This document shows, in pieces, positions 1-7,066 of a stretch of DNA of 41,044 nucleotides. Each line of letters opens with the position of its first letter. Within the stretch, counting starts at the first letter, position 1. The translations under genes and the position numbers were made by a program. The notes below the pieces were generated by a model that was given only the letters and a program-made list of their open reading frames with translations, did no database searches and was not told the DNA's origin. Source of the stretch: CAIQIA01 sp945861105 (GTDB taxonomy: Bacteria > Cyanobacteriota > Cyanobacteriia > PCC-6307 > Cyanobiaceae); assembly GCA_947488815.1 (NCBI GenBank), contig CANLCC010000018.1, positions 1 through 41,044 of the forward strand, written 5' to 3'.

Positions 1-1
1 A

Positions 2-1345
2 CGGTTCATGGTGCGCCTGCGGCTGCCCAACGGGGTGCTGCAGGCCCACCAGCTGGAGTTGCTGGCCGACACGGTGGATCGCTGCGGCAGCGAGGGCAGC
101 GCCGACCTCACCACCCGCCAGAACCTCCAGCTGCGGGGGCTGTTGCTGGATGACATGGCACCGCTGCTGCGCGATCTGCAGGCCGTGGGGCTCACAAGCC
201 AGCGTTCTGGCCACGACAACCCCCGCAACATCACCGGTCATCCCCTGGCCGGCCTCGACCCCGACGAACTCATCGACACCCGGCCGTTGGTGGAGGCCAT
301 CCAGGCGGCCGTGCTGGCGGCCGACGACATCGACAACCTGCCTCGCAAGTTCAACATCGCCGTCGGCGGTGCCGCCGACAGTTTTCTGCTCCACAACGAC
401 CTGGCGTTTTTGCCGGCCCTGCGGGACGGCGCGCTCGGCTTCTCGGTGCAGGTGGGGGGGTTCTTCTCGGGTCAGCGCAACGAGCTGGCCGTGCCCCTCG
501 GCCTCTGGCTGGCCCCCGGCGCCCTGCCGGCCTTCAGCCTGGCGGTGCTGCGGGTCTTCCACGCCGAGGGGGACCGGGGCAACCGCGGCCGGGCCCGGCT
601 GATGTACGTGATCGACCGTCTGGGGCTGGCGGGCTTCCGCGAGGCAGTTCTGCAGCGGTTTGACGGCGAGGCCCATCTGTTTGACGGTGACCATCTGGTG
701 ACCCGCGAGCCCCGCTCCCTGCTGGGGATTCACCCCCAGCGCCAGGCGGGTCTGCACTGGGTGGGGTTGCATGTGCCCCTCGGCCGTCTCGATGCCGAGG
801 GCATGGCGGGGCTGGCCCGGCTCGCGACCACCTACGGCAGCGGTGAGCTGCGCCTCACCGAGAACCAGAACGTGCTGCTGGTGGGCGTGCCGTCCGAGCG
901 GCTCGAGGCCCTGCAGGCCGAGTCGCTGCTGAGGCGCTACGCCCTGGATCCGGGGCCGCTGCTGGCCGAAGCGGTGAGCTGCACCGGCAGTGCCTACTGC
1001 GGTTTTGCCCTGATGCCCACCAAGACCACCGCCGCCACGGTGCTGGAGGCGCTCCAGCAGCGCCTCGTGCTGCCCCATCCGGTGCGCACCCACTGGACCG
1101 GTTGTCCCAACTCGTGCGGCCAGGCCCAGCTCGGTGCCATCGGCCTGATGGGCGCCAAGGCCCGCCACGAGGGGGCCATGGTGCCGGCGGCGAAGCTGCT
1201 GGTGGGTGGTGCCACCGGCGCCACGCCCGCCCTGGCCGAGGTGCGCCACAAGGGCATCCCGTTGCACCAGCTGCCTGAAGCCCTCGAGCAGGTGCTGGTG
1301 GATGAGTTCGCCGCCCGGCGGCGGGCCGGTGCAGGATCGGTGTGA
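2..1345 (+). CDS. nirA: Ferredoxin-nitrite reductase, 5'-truncated by window edge
   Basis: Siroheme/[4Fe-4S] enzyme that reduces nitrite to ammonium with six electrons from ferredoxin. The reading frame is open to the left edge, so the N-terminus lies outside; about 447 residues remain of a family usually near 510. Counting from the Met at base 8, the cluster ligands are clear: C325 and C331 in a CTGSAYC motif, and C366 and C370 in CPNSC. The TTRQNLQLRG stretch (residues 36-45) is typical of the nitrite/sulfite reductase ferredoxin-like half domain. Sulfite reductase is the main alternative, but the CTGxxxC form of the first motif and the siroheme genes downstream favour NirA. The stop overlaps the next start (GTGA, 4 bases), which indicates translational coupling. 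Confidence 0.88.
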   Translation, partial: RFMVRLRLPNGVLQAHQLELLADTVDRCGSEGSADLTTRQNLQLRGLLLDDMAPLLRDLQAVGLTSQRSGHDNPRNITGHPLAGLDPDELIDTRPLVEAIQAAVLAADDIDNLPRKFNIAVGGAADSFLLHNDLAFLPALRDGALGFSVQVGGFFSGQRNELAVPLGLWLAPGALPAFSLAVLRVFHAEGDRGNRGRARLMYVIDRLGLAGFREAVLQRFDGEAHLFDGDHLVTREPRSLLGIHPQRQAGLHWVGLHVPLGRLDAEGMAGLARLATTYGSGELRLTENQNVLLVGVPSERLEALQAESLLRRYALDPGPLLAEAVSCTGSAYCGFALMPTKTTAATVLEALQQRLVLPHPVRTHWTGCPNSCGQAQLGAIGLMGAKARHEGAMVPAAKLLVGGATGATPALAEVRHKGIPLHQLPEALEQVLVDEFAARRRAGAGSV

Positions 1346-2661
1346 CCGTCGCGTCAGGGTGTGTGGAGCCCGGTCTGTACCGCGCCCTGCGGGGCTCCGA
1401 CCGTTGGCAGGCCCTGCAGCAGCTGCGTCGCGGTGGTCTTGACCGGCCCCTCGACTGGCTGGAGGCCCTGGCCGATCCCGACGGGGGATGGGACGCGGCC
1501 CTGCTGCGGTTGATCGCCGAGGCGGTCGATCCCGACGGTCCCGAGGCGTCCACGCTTCTGGCGTGGGTGCTGGCGGCCCCGGCCGTCGCCTGGGCCGAGC
1601 CCCTGGCGGCCCTCACGCCATTGCTGGTCCAGCGGCGGCCGGCCCTGGCGGCGGGCCTGCGGCGGGGCCTCGGCCGCGGCGGTGATGCCCTGCTTCTGCC
1701 GCTGCTGGGCAGCCAGCGGGATCCGGCCGATGCCGGGCTGCTGATCGACCGCGCGGGCCGGCCGGGGCCCGGGGCCGAGCGTCGCGCGGCCCTCGAGGGC
1801 CTGGCGCGCGGTGGTTCGGCCTGGCCGCTGCGGCCCCTGCGGCAGCTGCTGCTGGCCCTCGCCCACGACCTTGATCCGCTGCTGGCGGCGGCAGCCGTCG
1901 ACCTGCTCGACCGCCTGCCGTGGCCCCTGCTGGGCCTTGAACGTCTGGAGGCCCACCGCCTGACGCCGGCCGTGGCGGCACGGCTGGCCCGCCGCCGGGC
2001 CCGCCGCCGCCCCTCCGATCTGCTGCTGCTGGCCCACGGCCGCGCCGGTGGCCTCGCCCCCGCTGAACTCACCGACCTGGTCGATGAGCTGGCCCGCCGC
2101 CGGGGCGGGCGGGTGATGCTGCAGCTGCTCACCGCGGCCGACGATGGCGTGTCCCGGGCTGCGGCCGAGGTGCCGGCCCCCCTCACCCTGGTGCCCCTGT
2201 TCCTGCTGCCGGGGGAGCACGTGCGCCACGACGTGGCCGCAGTCGCCGCTGCCTGGCGGCGGCGGGGCTGGCCCCTGCGGCGGCTGCCGTACCTGGGGGC
2301 CTGGCCGGCCTGGCAGCAGGGTCTGGCCCAGGCCCTGGCCGAGCAGCGGTCGGCGGGCCTGTCGCCGCTGCTGCTGCACCATCCCCTCAGCGGCCCCCTG
2401 GCCGGTCGCCATGGTGAAGCCCTGACCCGCTGGCTGGGGGTGCCGTGCCGACCCTGGGATGGGGCCGGGGCCGCTGGGGCGGCTGCTTACATGGAAGGTC
2501 AATCGCCGATGGTGCCCGTGCCCCTGGCCCTGGCGACGAACCGCCTCAGCGAAGCCCTGGCCGCCCACCCCAGCGCCGTCTCTGCCCCCTGCTGGCCACC
2601 ATTGCTGCAGCAGCCCCGTTTCCGCAGCCTGCTGCTGGAGCAGCTGCTGGCCCTCCCCTGA
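1342..2661 (+). CDS. Fusion of HEAT-like repeats and a CbiX/SirB-like sirohydrochlorin chelatase domain
   Basis: A 439-residue protein with a GTG start overlapping the nirA stop. Residues 1-220 are Leu/Ala/Arg-rich amphipathic helices resembling HEAT-like repeats. Residues 226-345 look like a CbiX/SirB chelatase: LLLLAHGRAGG (226-236, with H232 where these enzymes carry the metal-binding His of the LLxxHGS motif) and VPLFLLPGEHV (284-294, H293), the family signature around the second conserved His. The last 90 residues are unassigned. Sirohydrochlorin chelatases insert iron to make siroheme, the NirA cofactor, and the next gene, cobA, makes the precursor, so a chelatase or siroheme-delivery role is inferred. 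Marine Synechococcus are recalled to carry a gene named nirX beside nirA; whether this is its orthologue is unverified. Confidence 0.68.
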   Translation: MTVASGCVEPGLYRALRGSDRWQALQQLRRGGLDRPLDWLEALADPDGGWDAALLRLIAEAVDPDGPEASTLLAWVLAAPAVAWAEPLAALTPLLVQRRPALAAGLRRGLGRGGDALLLPLLGSQRDPADAGLLIDRAGRPGPGAERRAALEGLARGGSAWPLRPLRQLLLALAHDLDPLLAAAAVDLLDRLPWPLLGLERLEAHRLTPAVAARLARRRARRRPSDLLLLAHGRAGGLAPAELTDLVDELARRRGGRVMLQLLTAADDGVSRAAAEVPAPLTLVPLFLLPGEHVRHDVAAVAAAWRRRGWPLRRLPYLGAWPAWQQGLAQALAEQRSAGLSPLLLHHPLSGPLAGRHGEALTRWLGVPCRPWDGAGAAGAAAYMEGQSPMVPVPLALATNRLSEALAAHPSAVSAPCWPPLLQQPRFRSLLLEQLLALP

Positions 2662-2686
2662 TCCCCGTTCCTTGGTCTCTTCCCGC

Positions 2687-3466
2687 ATGAGCAGCGGCAT
2701 CGTCTATCTGGTCGGGGCGGGCCCCGGCGATCCCGACCTGCTCACCCTGCGGGCCCACCGGCTGCTGCAGCGCTGCGATGCCCTGGTGCACGACGCCCTG
2801 GTGCCCCTCGAACTGCTGGAGCTGCTGCCCGAGGGGTGCGCCGTGCACCCCGTCGGCAAGCGCCGGGGCCATCATTCGGTGCCGCAGCCCAGCACCAACG
2901 AACTGCTGGTCGAACTGGCGGGCCGCCACCGCTGTGTCGTCCGCCTCAAGGGAGGGGATCCGTTCCTGTTCGGCCGTGGCGGCGAGGAGGCGGCCTATCT
3001 GGCCAGCCGTGGCATCGCTGTCGAGGTGGTGCCTGGTGTCACCGCCGGCATTGCCGCCCCGGCCTACGCCGGCATTCCGGTGACCCACCGGCGGGCGGGG
3101 TCATCGGTGACCTTCGTCACCGGCCACGAGGAGATCGACAAGGATCGGGCCGGAGTCGACTGGCGCGGCCTGGCCCGCAGCAGTGCTGGGCTGGTGATCT
3201 ACATGGGGCTGCACAATCTGCGCCGCATCGCCGAAGAGCTGCTGGCGGGTGGTCTGGGGGCCGAGACCCCCGCTGCCGTGATCCAGCAGGGCAGCGTCAG
3301 CGGCCAGCGATTGCTGATCGCCCCCCTCTCCGAGCTGGCCGATGCCGCCGACGCCCAGGCGATCACGGCTCCGGCCATCGTTGTGGTGGGTCAGGTGGTG
3401 GCCGAACGGGTCGAGGCCTGTGCCCCACTGCCGGCGCCGGTCACGATGCCGCAACCTCTGGGGTGA
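2687..3466 (+). CDS. cobA: Uroporphyrinogen-III C-methyltransferase
   Basis: SAM-dependent enzyme converting uroporphyrinogen III to precorrin-2, the branch point to siroheme and cobalamin. At 259 residues it is a stand-alone methyltransferase, without the CysG dehydrogenase/chelatase half. The family's motifs are present: VYLVGAGPGDPDLLTLRA near the N-terminus, the VVRLKGGDPFLFGRGGEE loop, and VVPGVTAGIAAPAYAGIPVTHR. The ATG at 2687 is chosen because the homologous sequence begins just after it; the frame stays open further upstream. It follows the chelatase-like fusion by 25 bases on the same strand, completing a probable nirA-chelatase-cobA operon. Its last 26 bases overlap the 3' end of the convergent cyclase-like gene. 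Confidence 0.92.
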   Translation: MSSGIVYLVGAGPGDPDLLTLRAHRLLQRCDALVHDALVPLELLELLPEGCAVHPVGKRRGHHSVPQPSTNELLVELAGRHRCVVRLKGGDPFLFGRGGEEAAYLASRGIAVEVVPGVTAGIAAPAYAGIPVTHRRAGSSVTFVTGHEEIDKDRAGVDWRGLARSSAGLVIYMGLHNLRRIAEELLAGGLGAETPAAVIQQGSVSGQRLLIAPLSELADAADAQAITAPAIVVVGQVVAERVEACAPLPAPVTMPQPLG

Positions 3467-4439
3467 GGGCGGGCAGCTGTCGGGCGGCGGCGTACACCAT
3501 GTCGCCACCGTGGATGGTGCCGTCGTAGCCGTCGATCTGCACGCTGGCCGGCTGGGGCTTCCACCAGCCGTCTCGCACACCGGGATTGTCGGGCGCGGTC
3601 TCGCTGAGGCCGTCCAGCACGGCCTCGGTGAGCAGGATCGGGCTCGAGTCTTCGGACGTGGTGTTGATCAGGGTCCGCTCGAACCGCTGGAAGTGGCTGT
3701 TGCGGTGCTTCAGATAACAGGAATTGGTGCTTTCAAGGTCATCGAGGAATTCTTCGTAGCTGCGGTCCCGCCACTTCCATTGGGTGTTGCCCGTGGTCAC
3801 GTGGTGACTGCCCTCGCGCACGCCCGACCGGGACTGGCTGTGGGCGCGCTGGGCCGCCGCTGCCAGTCGGGCCGCCCGTCGCACGGGACTGCCGAGCCAG
3901 ATCAGGCTGTGCAGGCCTTCACCGCCGCCGTCGCCGCTGGCGGGTCGGGGCTGGCATCGGCTCGCCAGCACAGGGCCGTGGTCGATGCCGATGCCCGCCA
4001 GGAGGGGCAGTCCAGGCAGATGGCGCACCAGCAGGCAGCGGCAGAGGCTGTGCAGCAGGATCGCCGTGTCGGTGGCCTTCTGGAAGCAGTCGGAACGATC
4101 GAAGAGCACCGAGAGGCCGTCATCGCCGATGGCCCGCAGGTGGCCGCCGAACTGACGGGCGCCGGCCGTGAGCACCTGCATCACTGCCCCATGCACCTGG
4201 GGATAGCGTTCAGGACCGAGCCGGTCTTCGAGGGTGTCCACATCGTGGAGGGTGAGGTGCAGCACACAGGTCTGCAGCCTTTTGGCGTACTTGCGCCCTT
4301 CGTCGAGCTGGGCGTGGGTGATGTCTGGATCGTTGATCAGCGGCACGTAGGCCGTGTCGAAGCAGCGCACCTGGAACCCGTCCGCCAGGATCGCGGTCGC
4401 CTGCTGATCCAGCAGGGCCAGGGTGTGGGAGAGAGCCAT
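3441..4439 (-). CDS. Class III adenylate/guanylate cyclase-like protein, probably degenerate
   Basis: A 332-residue protein without an obvious membrane segment. Residues 55-200 match a class III nucleotide cyclase domain: LRAIGDDGLSVLF (101-113), GIGIDHGPVLAS (149-160) and WLGSPVRRAARL (181-192). The central Asp of the GDD turn (D106) is kept. The first metal-binding Asp, normally in a FADIxGFT strand, is not in place: the aligned stretch reads VLHLTLHDVDTL (59-70). Residues 200-332 form an unassigned C-terminal region. Cyclic-nucleotide synthesis is therefore doubtful, and a sensing or regulatory role is possible. Its 5' flank contains a terminator-like hairpin on the same strand, and its 3' end overlaps cobA by 26 bases. 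Confidence 0.72.
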   Translation of the reverse strand: MALSHTLALLDQQATAILADGFQVRCFDTAYVPLINDPDITHAQLDEGRKYAKRLQTCVLHLTLHDVDTLEDRLGPERYPQVHGAVMQVLTAGARQFGGHLRAIGDDGLSVLFDRSDCFQKATDTAILLHSLCRCLLVRHLPGLPLLAGIGIDHGPVLASRCQPRPASGDGGGEGLHSLIWLGSPVRRAARLAAAAQRAHSQSRSGVREGSHHVTTGNTQWKWRDRSYEEFLDDLESTNSCYLKHRNSHFQRFERTLINTTSEDSSPILLTEAVLDGLSETAPDNPGVRDGWWKPQPASVQIDGYDGTIHGGDMVYAAARQLPALTPEVAAS

Positions 4440-4754
4440 GGGGGCCGGACGCAGGGTGGTGTCTGGGCCGGAGCGACCGCCAACCTGCGGCGCACCTTAC
4501 CGCGCTGCAGATCAGTGACCTGTCTCCCCCTGGACAGAAAAAAGGCGGTGCCGTCAGCACCGCCCGCCTGTCCCATGCCCCAACCTTTTCAGGTCGGACC
4601 GCCATGATGCGCACGACACAGGCTCGGTAACGTGGCCAATGACACCATTTCGCCGAATCGGCCGAACCGCTGGATTCGGTAGCGGTTGCGTCGATGGCGG
4701 CCTGCCCCGCAGGGCCTAATGGTGACTCACCGTCCGCTGCACCCCCGGTCTGCC
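4440..4754. other. Intergenic region between divergent cyclase-like and cupin-like genes
   Basis: This 315-base stretch has no convincing gene longer than 30 codons. It holds a minus-strand terminator-type hairpin (4538-4564) and, just upstream on the same strand, a second small hairpin with a GAAA loop (about 4580-4597). A 19-codon minus-strand reading frame (4589-4648) ends at the start of that second hairpin but has no visible ribosome binding site. The stretch could be a long attenuated leader of the cyclase-like gene or carry a small RNA. Promoter elements for either flanking gene were not clear by eye. Confidence 0.5.
4538..4564 (-). terminator. Rho-independent terminator hairpin on the minus strand
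   Basis: A perfect 8-bp stem (GGCGGTGC / GCACCGCC) with a 5-base loop lies at 4544-4564. Read on the minus strand, the stem is followed directly by six T residues, the form of an intrinsic terminator. No minus-strand gene ends just upstream of it. It lies about 100 bases before the start of the cyclase-like gene, so it either ends a small RNA or acts as an attenuator in that gene's leader. Confidence 0.65.
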
Positions 4755-5243
4755 ATGGCCACCGCCCCGATGTTCGAGCTCATCCCCTACGAACGCTTTC
4801 GCGACACCCCAGCGGTCCGGTTCTTCGATATCACCGTGCCCACCTCCAATGCCCGCGACCTGGTGATCCACCAAGGGCCCGCGGTGAGTCCCCCCGATGC
4901 CGATGACGGCAGCTGGCAGTTCTATCTGCACCCCCGTCAGGAGGACAACCTGCTCGCCCTCCATGGCGGGCGCACCTTCTATCTGGTGAACCTGGGCTGG
5001 AACTATCCCTTCCACATCGTCCGCCTCGAGACCGGTGGCGACATCCTGCGCATCCCGCCGGGCACCTTCCATCGTTCGATCTCGGATCCCGATGGTTCGG
5101 TGGTGCTCAACCAGGCCGTGCGCGACCCCGCCACCAACGTGGTGCGTGAGTTCCGCGTGTACAACAGCGGCCGCATTCCCCGTCTCTTTGCCGTCACCAG
5201 CCGCACCGCCCCCCTGCCCAAGCTGCACGGCTGCTGCTGGTGA
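4755..5243 (+). CDS. Small cupin-like protein
   Basis: A 162-residue protein read as a single cupin barrel. Visible candidate metal ligands are H59 and E63 (HPRQED, 59-64) in the first half and H106 (PPGTFHRSIS, 101-110) in the second, with glycine-rich turns of the kind that close cupin strands (HGGR, ETGGDILRIPPGTFH). The ATG at 4755 is preferred over an in-frame start 69 bases upstream because the upstream stretch looks non-coding. No substrate can be read from the sequence. It converges on the transglutaminase-like gene with a 12-base gap. Cupins have very diverse roles, so the functional call is weak although the gene itself looks real. Confidence 0.65.
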   Translation: MATAPMFELIPYERFRDTPAVRFFDITVPTSNARDLVIHQGPAVSPPDADDGSWQFYLHPRQEDNLLALHGGRTFYLVNLGWNYPFHIVRLETGGDILRIPPGTFHRSISDPDGSVVLNQAVRDPATNVVREFRVYNSGRIPRLFAVTSRTAPLPKLHGCCW

Positions 5244-5255
5244 TGCCGAACGGCT

Positions 5256-6125
5256 TCAGGCTTCGGCGGTCGACAGTTCCTCGGCTTCGATGCACCACTC
5301 CAGGGTGCTGGTGACCCCGCCAGGACCGTGGAAGGTGCCGCTCACCGCCGCCGTCAGTTCGGGGTTTGAGGAACTGGCCAGGGGGATGTAGCGATCATCC
5401 ACGGGGCCGCGGCCACTGGGGTCGAAGCCCCGCCAGCCGGCCCCGGGCAGATACACCTCGGCCCAGGCATGGAGGTCGTAGCGCTGCGGTCGCGGTTCCA
5501 CCAGGTGGTAACCACTGACGAAGCGGGCGGGCAGGCCGATGCAGCGGCAGCATTCGATCAGCAGCACCGCCAGGTCGCGGCACGACCCCACCCGCTCCCG
5601 CAGGGTGCGACCGGCGGGCCAGGGGGGGCCATGGTGGCGCTGGGTGTAATTGACCCGTTCCTGGATCATTTCGACCAGTTGCTGCAGAAAGGTGAGGCCC
5701 TGGTGGTCGCTGCCGATCAGCGCCTCCTGGGCCAGGGCCACCGCCGCCGGATCGTGCTGTCCGTTCGGCAGCCAGCCCTGCAGGTTGCTGAGCAGGTCGG
5801 CATTGAGCCGACCGATGGGATAGGGCAGCCTTGGCGTCTGGTCTTCGAGGCAGAGCTGCAGCAGCGGTGGCGTCCGGGTGATCACTTCTGATTCCGAGAC
5901 GATCTCGAACCGGTCGGTGTTGCCGACGAAGCGGGCCCGCAGGATCTGGTCGCCACCGGCGGCCAGCAGTTCGTACTGATGGCACGGTTCGGGATTGAAG
6001 CGCAGCCTGTGGCTGATCAGCTGCTGGAAGCCGATGGTGCGCGGCATCAGGCAGAAGCGATGCGGGCCCAGCTGAATTGGTTTGTCGTAGGTGTAGACGA
6101 ACCGGTGACTCAGACGGACGTGCAT
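5256..6125 (-). CDS. Transglutaminase-like cysteine protease/amidase family protein
   Basis: A 289-residue protein with the bacterial transglutaminase-like fold: an N-terminal beta-rich domain (1-105, starting with the typical MHVRLSHRFVYTYDKPIQL) and a papain-like core. The catalytic triad is visible: C182 in GSCRDLAVLL, H219 in DLHAWAEVYLPGAGW and D235 in FDPSG. Such proteins cleave or remodel amide bonds. Its start overlaps the alpha-E gene by 16 bases, and together with the ATP-grasp gene it makes a three-gene minus-strand operon. Comparative genomics by others has linked this set to formation and hydrolysis of peptide-like amide bonds; the substrate is not known from the sequence. Confidence 0.87.
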   Translation of the reverse strand: MHVRLSHRFVYTYDKPIQLGPHRFCLMPRTIGFQQLISHRLRFNPEPCHQYELLAAGGDQILRARFVGNTDRFEIVSESEVITRTPPLLQLCLEDQTPRLPYPIGRLNADLLSNLQGWLPNGQHDPAAVALAQEALIGSDHQGLTFLQQLVEMIQERVNYTQRHHGPPWPAGRTLRERVGSCRDLAVLLIECCRCIGLPARFVSGYHLVEPRPQRYDLHAWAEVYLPGAGWRGFDPSGRGPVDDRYIPLASSSNPELTAAVSGTFHGPGGVTSTLEWCIEAEELSTAEA

Positions 6126-7066
6126 GACGACGCAGCGAAGTAGCGGGATTCCAGTTGTTCGTGCAGATCATTGAGCTGGATCTGCAGATCGTCGATCACT
6201 TCGTGGAGGCCGCCGTTGATCACATCGTCCACCCGGGCGTAGTTCCAGTGGGCCCGCAGGGGACCCAGCAGGTGACTGACGCCGTGGTGCCCCTTGTGCA
6301 GCGGCTGCTGTTCGATCTCCTCCAGCGAGGTCGCCAGGCCATTGAGGCAATAGCGCACGGACCGGGGGAAATCGGGGTCCAGCAGCAGGAATCCCGCCAC
6401 CCCACTGGGGGTGATGGGTTGCTGGGTGTGCTGCCGGTACATCTGATAGGCACTGGCGCAACGCAGCAGGGCGATCCACTGCAGCTCGTCGATCGCTCCG
6501 CCTACGGCTTCGGCGCTGGGCAGCAGCAGAAAGTACTTCACGTCCAGGATGCGGGCGGTCTTGTCGGCCCGCTCAAGCAGGCGACCCAGGTTGGCGAACT
6601 GCCAGCTCAGGTCGCGGCGCATGGTCGAATCTGCGATGCCGTACAGCTGCTGACAGCCGCGGCGCACCTGCTGCAGCTGCTCCGGCAGGGCTTCGTTCCA
6701 GAACGGCTCCCCGGGCTGCAGGTCGAGGTAGAGGGCGTTGAGCTCTTCGAAGAACTCATTGGGGATCACCTCGCGGATCTGGCGCGCGTTTTCGCGGGCG
6801 ATCGCGATGCAGTTGCGGATGGCGTTGGGGTTGTCCTTCTGGGCCAGCAGAAACTGCACCACCTGGTCGGGTCGGCCTTCGGGATGCAGACCCTCGAACA
6901 GGCTGCGGTCGGCGCAGGCATCAATGAGCGACAACCACACTGAGGGGGCGTCGTTGGCCATGTCGAGGGCCACCGACTGGCTCACCTCCAGGAAGCGCGC
7001 CAGGTTCTCGGCCCGTTCCACGTACCGGAAGATCCAGTACAGCTGTTCGGCTACGCGGCTGAGCAT
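6110..7066 (-). CDS. Alpha-E domain protein (DUF403)
   Basis: A 318-residue all-helical protein. The N-terminal MLSRVAEQLYWIFRYVERAENLARFLEV is the hallmark start of the alpha-E (DUF403) family, and the helical pattern continues to the C-terminus with WQFANLGRLLERADKTARILD about midway. Its biochemical role is undetermined; the family almost always travels with a circularly permuted ATP-grasp enzyme and a transglutaminase-like protein, as it does here. It overlaps the ATP-grasp gene upstream and the transglutaminase gene downstream by 16 bases each, so the three are probably made in fixed proportion and may act as a complex. Confidence 0.88.
   Translation of the reverse strand: MLSRVAEQLYWIFRYVERAENLARFLEVSQSVALDMANDAPSVWLSLIDACADRSLFEGLHPEGRPDQVVQFLLAQKDNPNAIRNCIAIARENARQIREVIPNEFFEELNALYLDLQPGEPFWNEALPEQLQQVRRGCQQLYGIADSTMRRDLSWQFANLGRLLERADKTARILDVKYFLLLPSAEAVGGAIDELQWIALLRCASAYQMYRQHTQQPITPSGVAGFLLLDPDFPRSVRYCLNGLATSLEEIEQQPLHKGHHGVSHLLGPLRAHWNYARVDDVINGGLHEVIDDLQIQLNDLHEQLESRYFAASSCTSV

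Noticed and set aside
1354..2700. A 448-codon minus-strand reading frame opposite the nirA-cobA interval
   Set aside because: It is Gln/Gly-rich shadow sequence opposite the chelatase-like fusion, caused by high GC; no domain or start signal.
3342..4607. A 421-codon plus-strand reading frame opposite the cyclase-like gene
   Set aside because: It overlaps cobA in another frame and is antisense to a gene with clear cyclase motifs.
4538..4700. Identification of the small RNA candidate as Yfr1, Yfr2 or 6S RNA
   Set aside because: The ACTCCTCACAC motif of Yfr1 is absent, and nothing else recalled of those RNAs could be matched.
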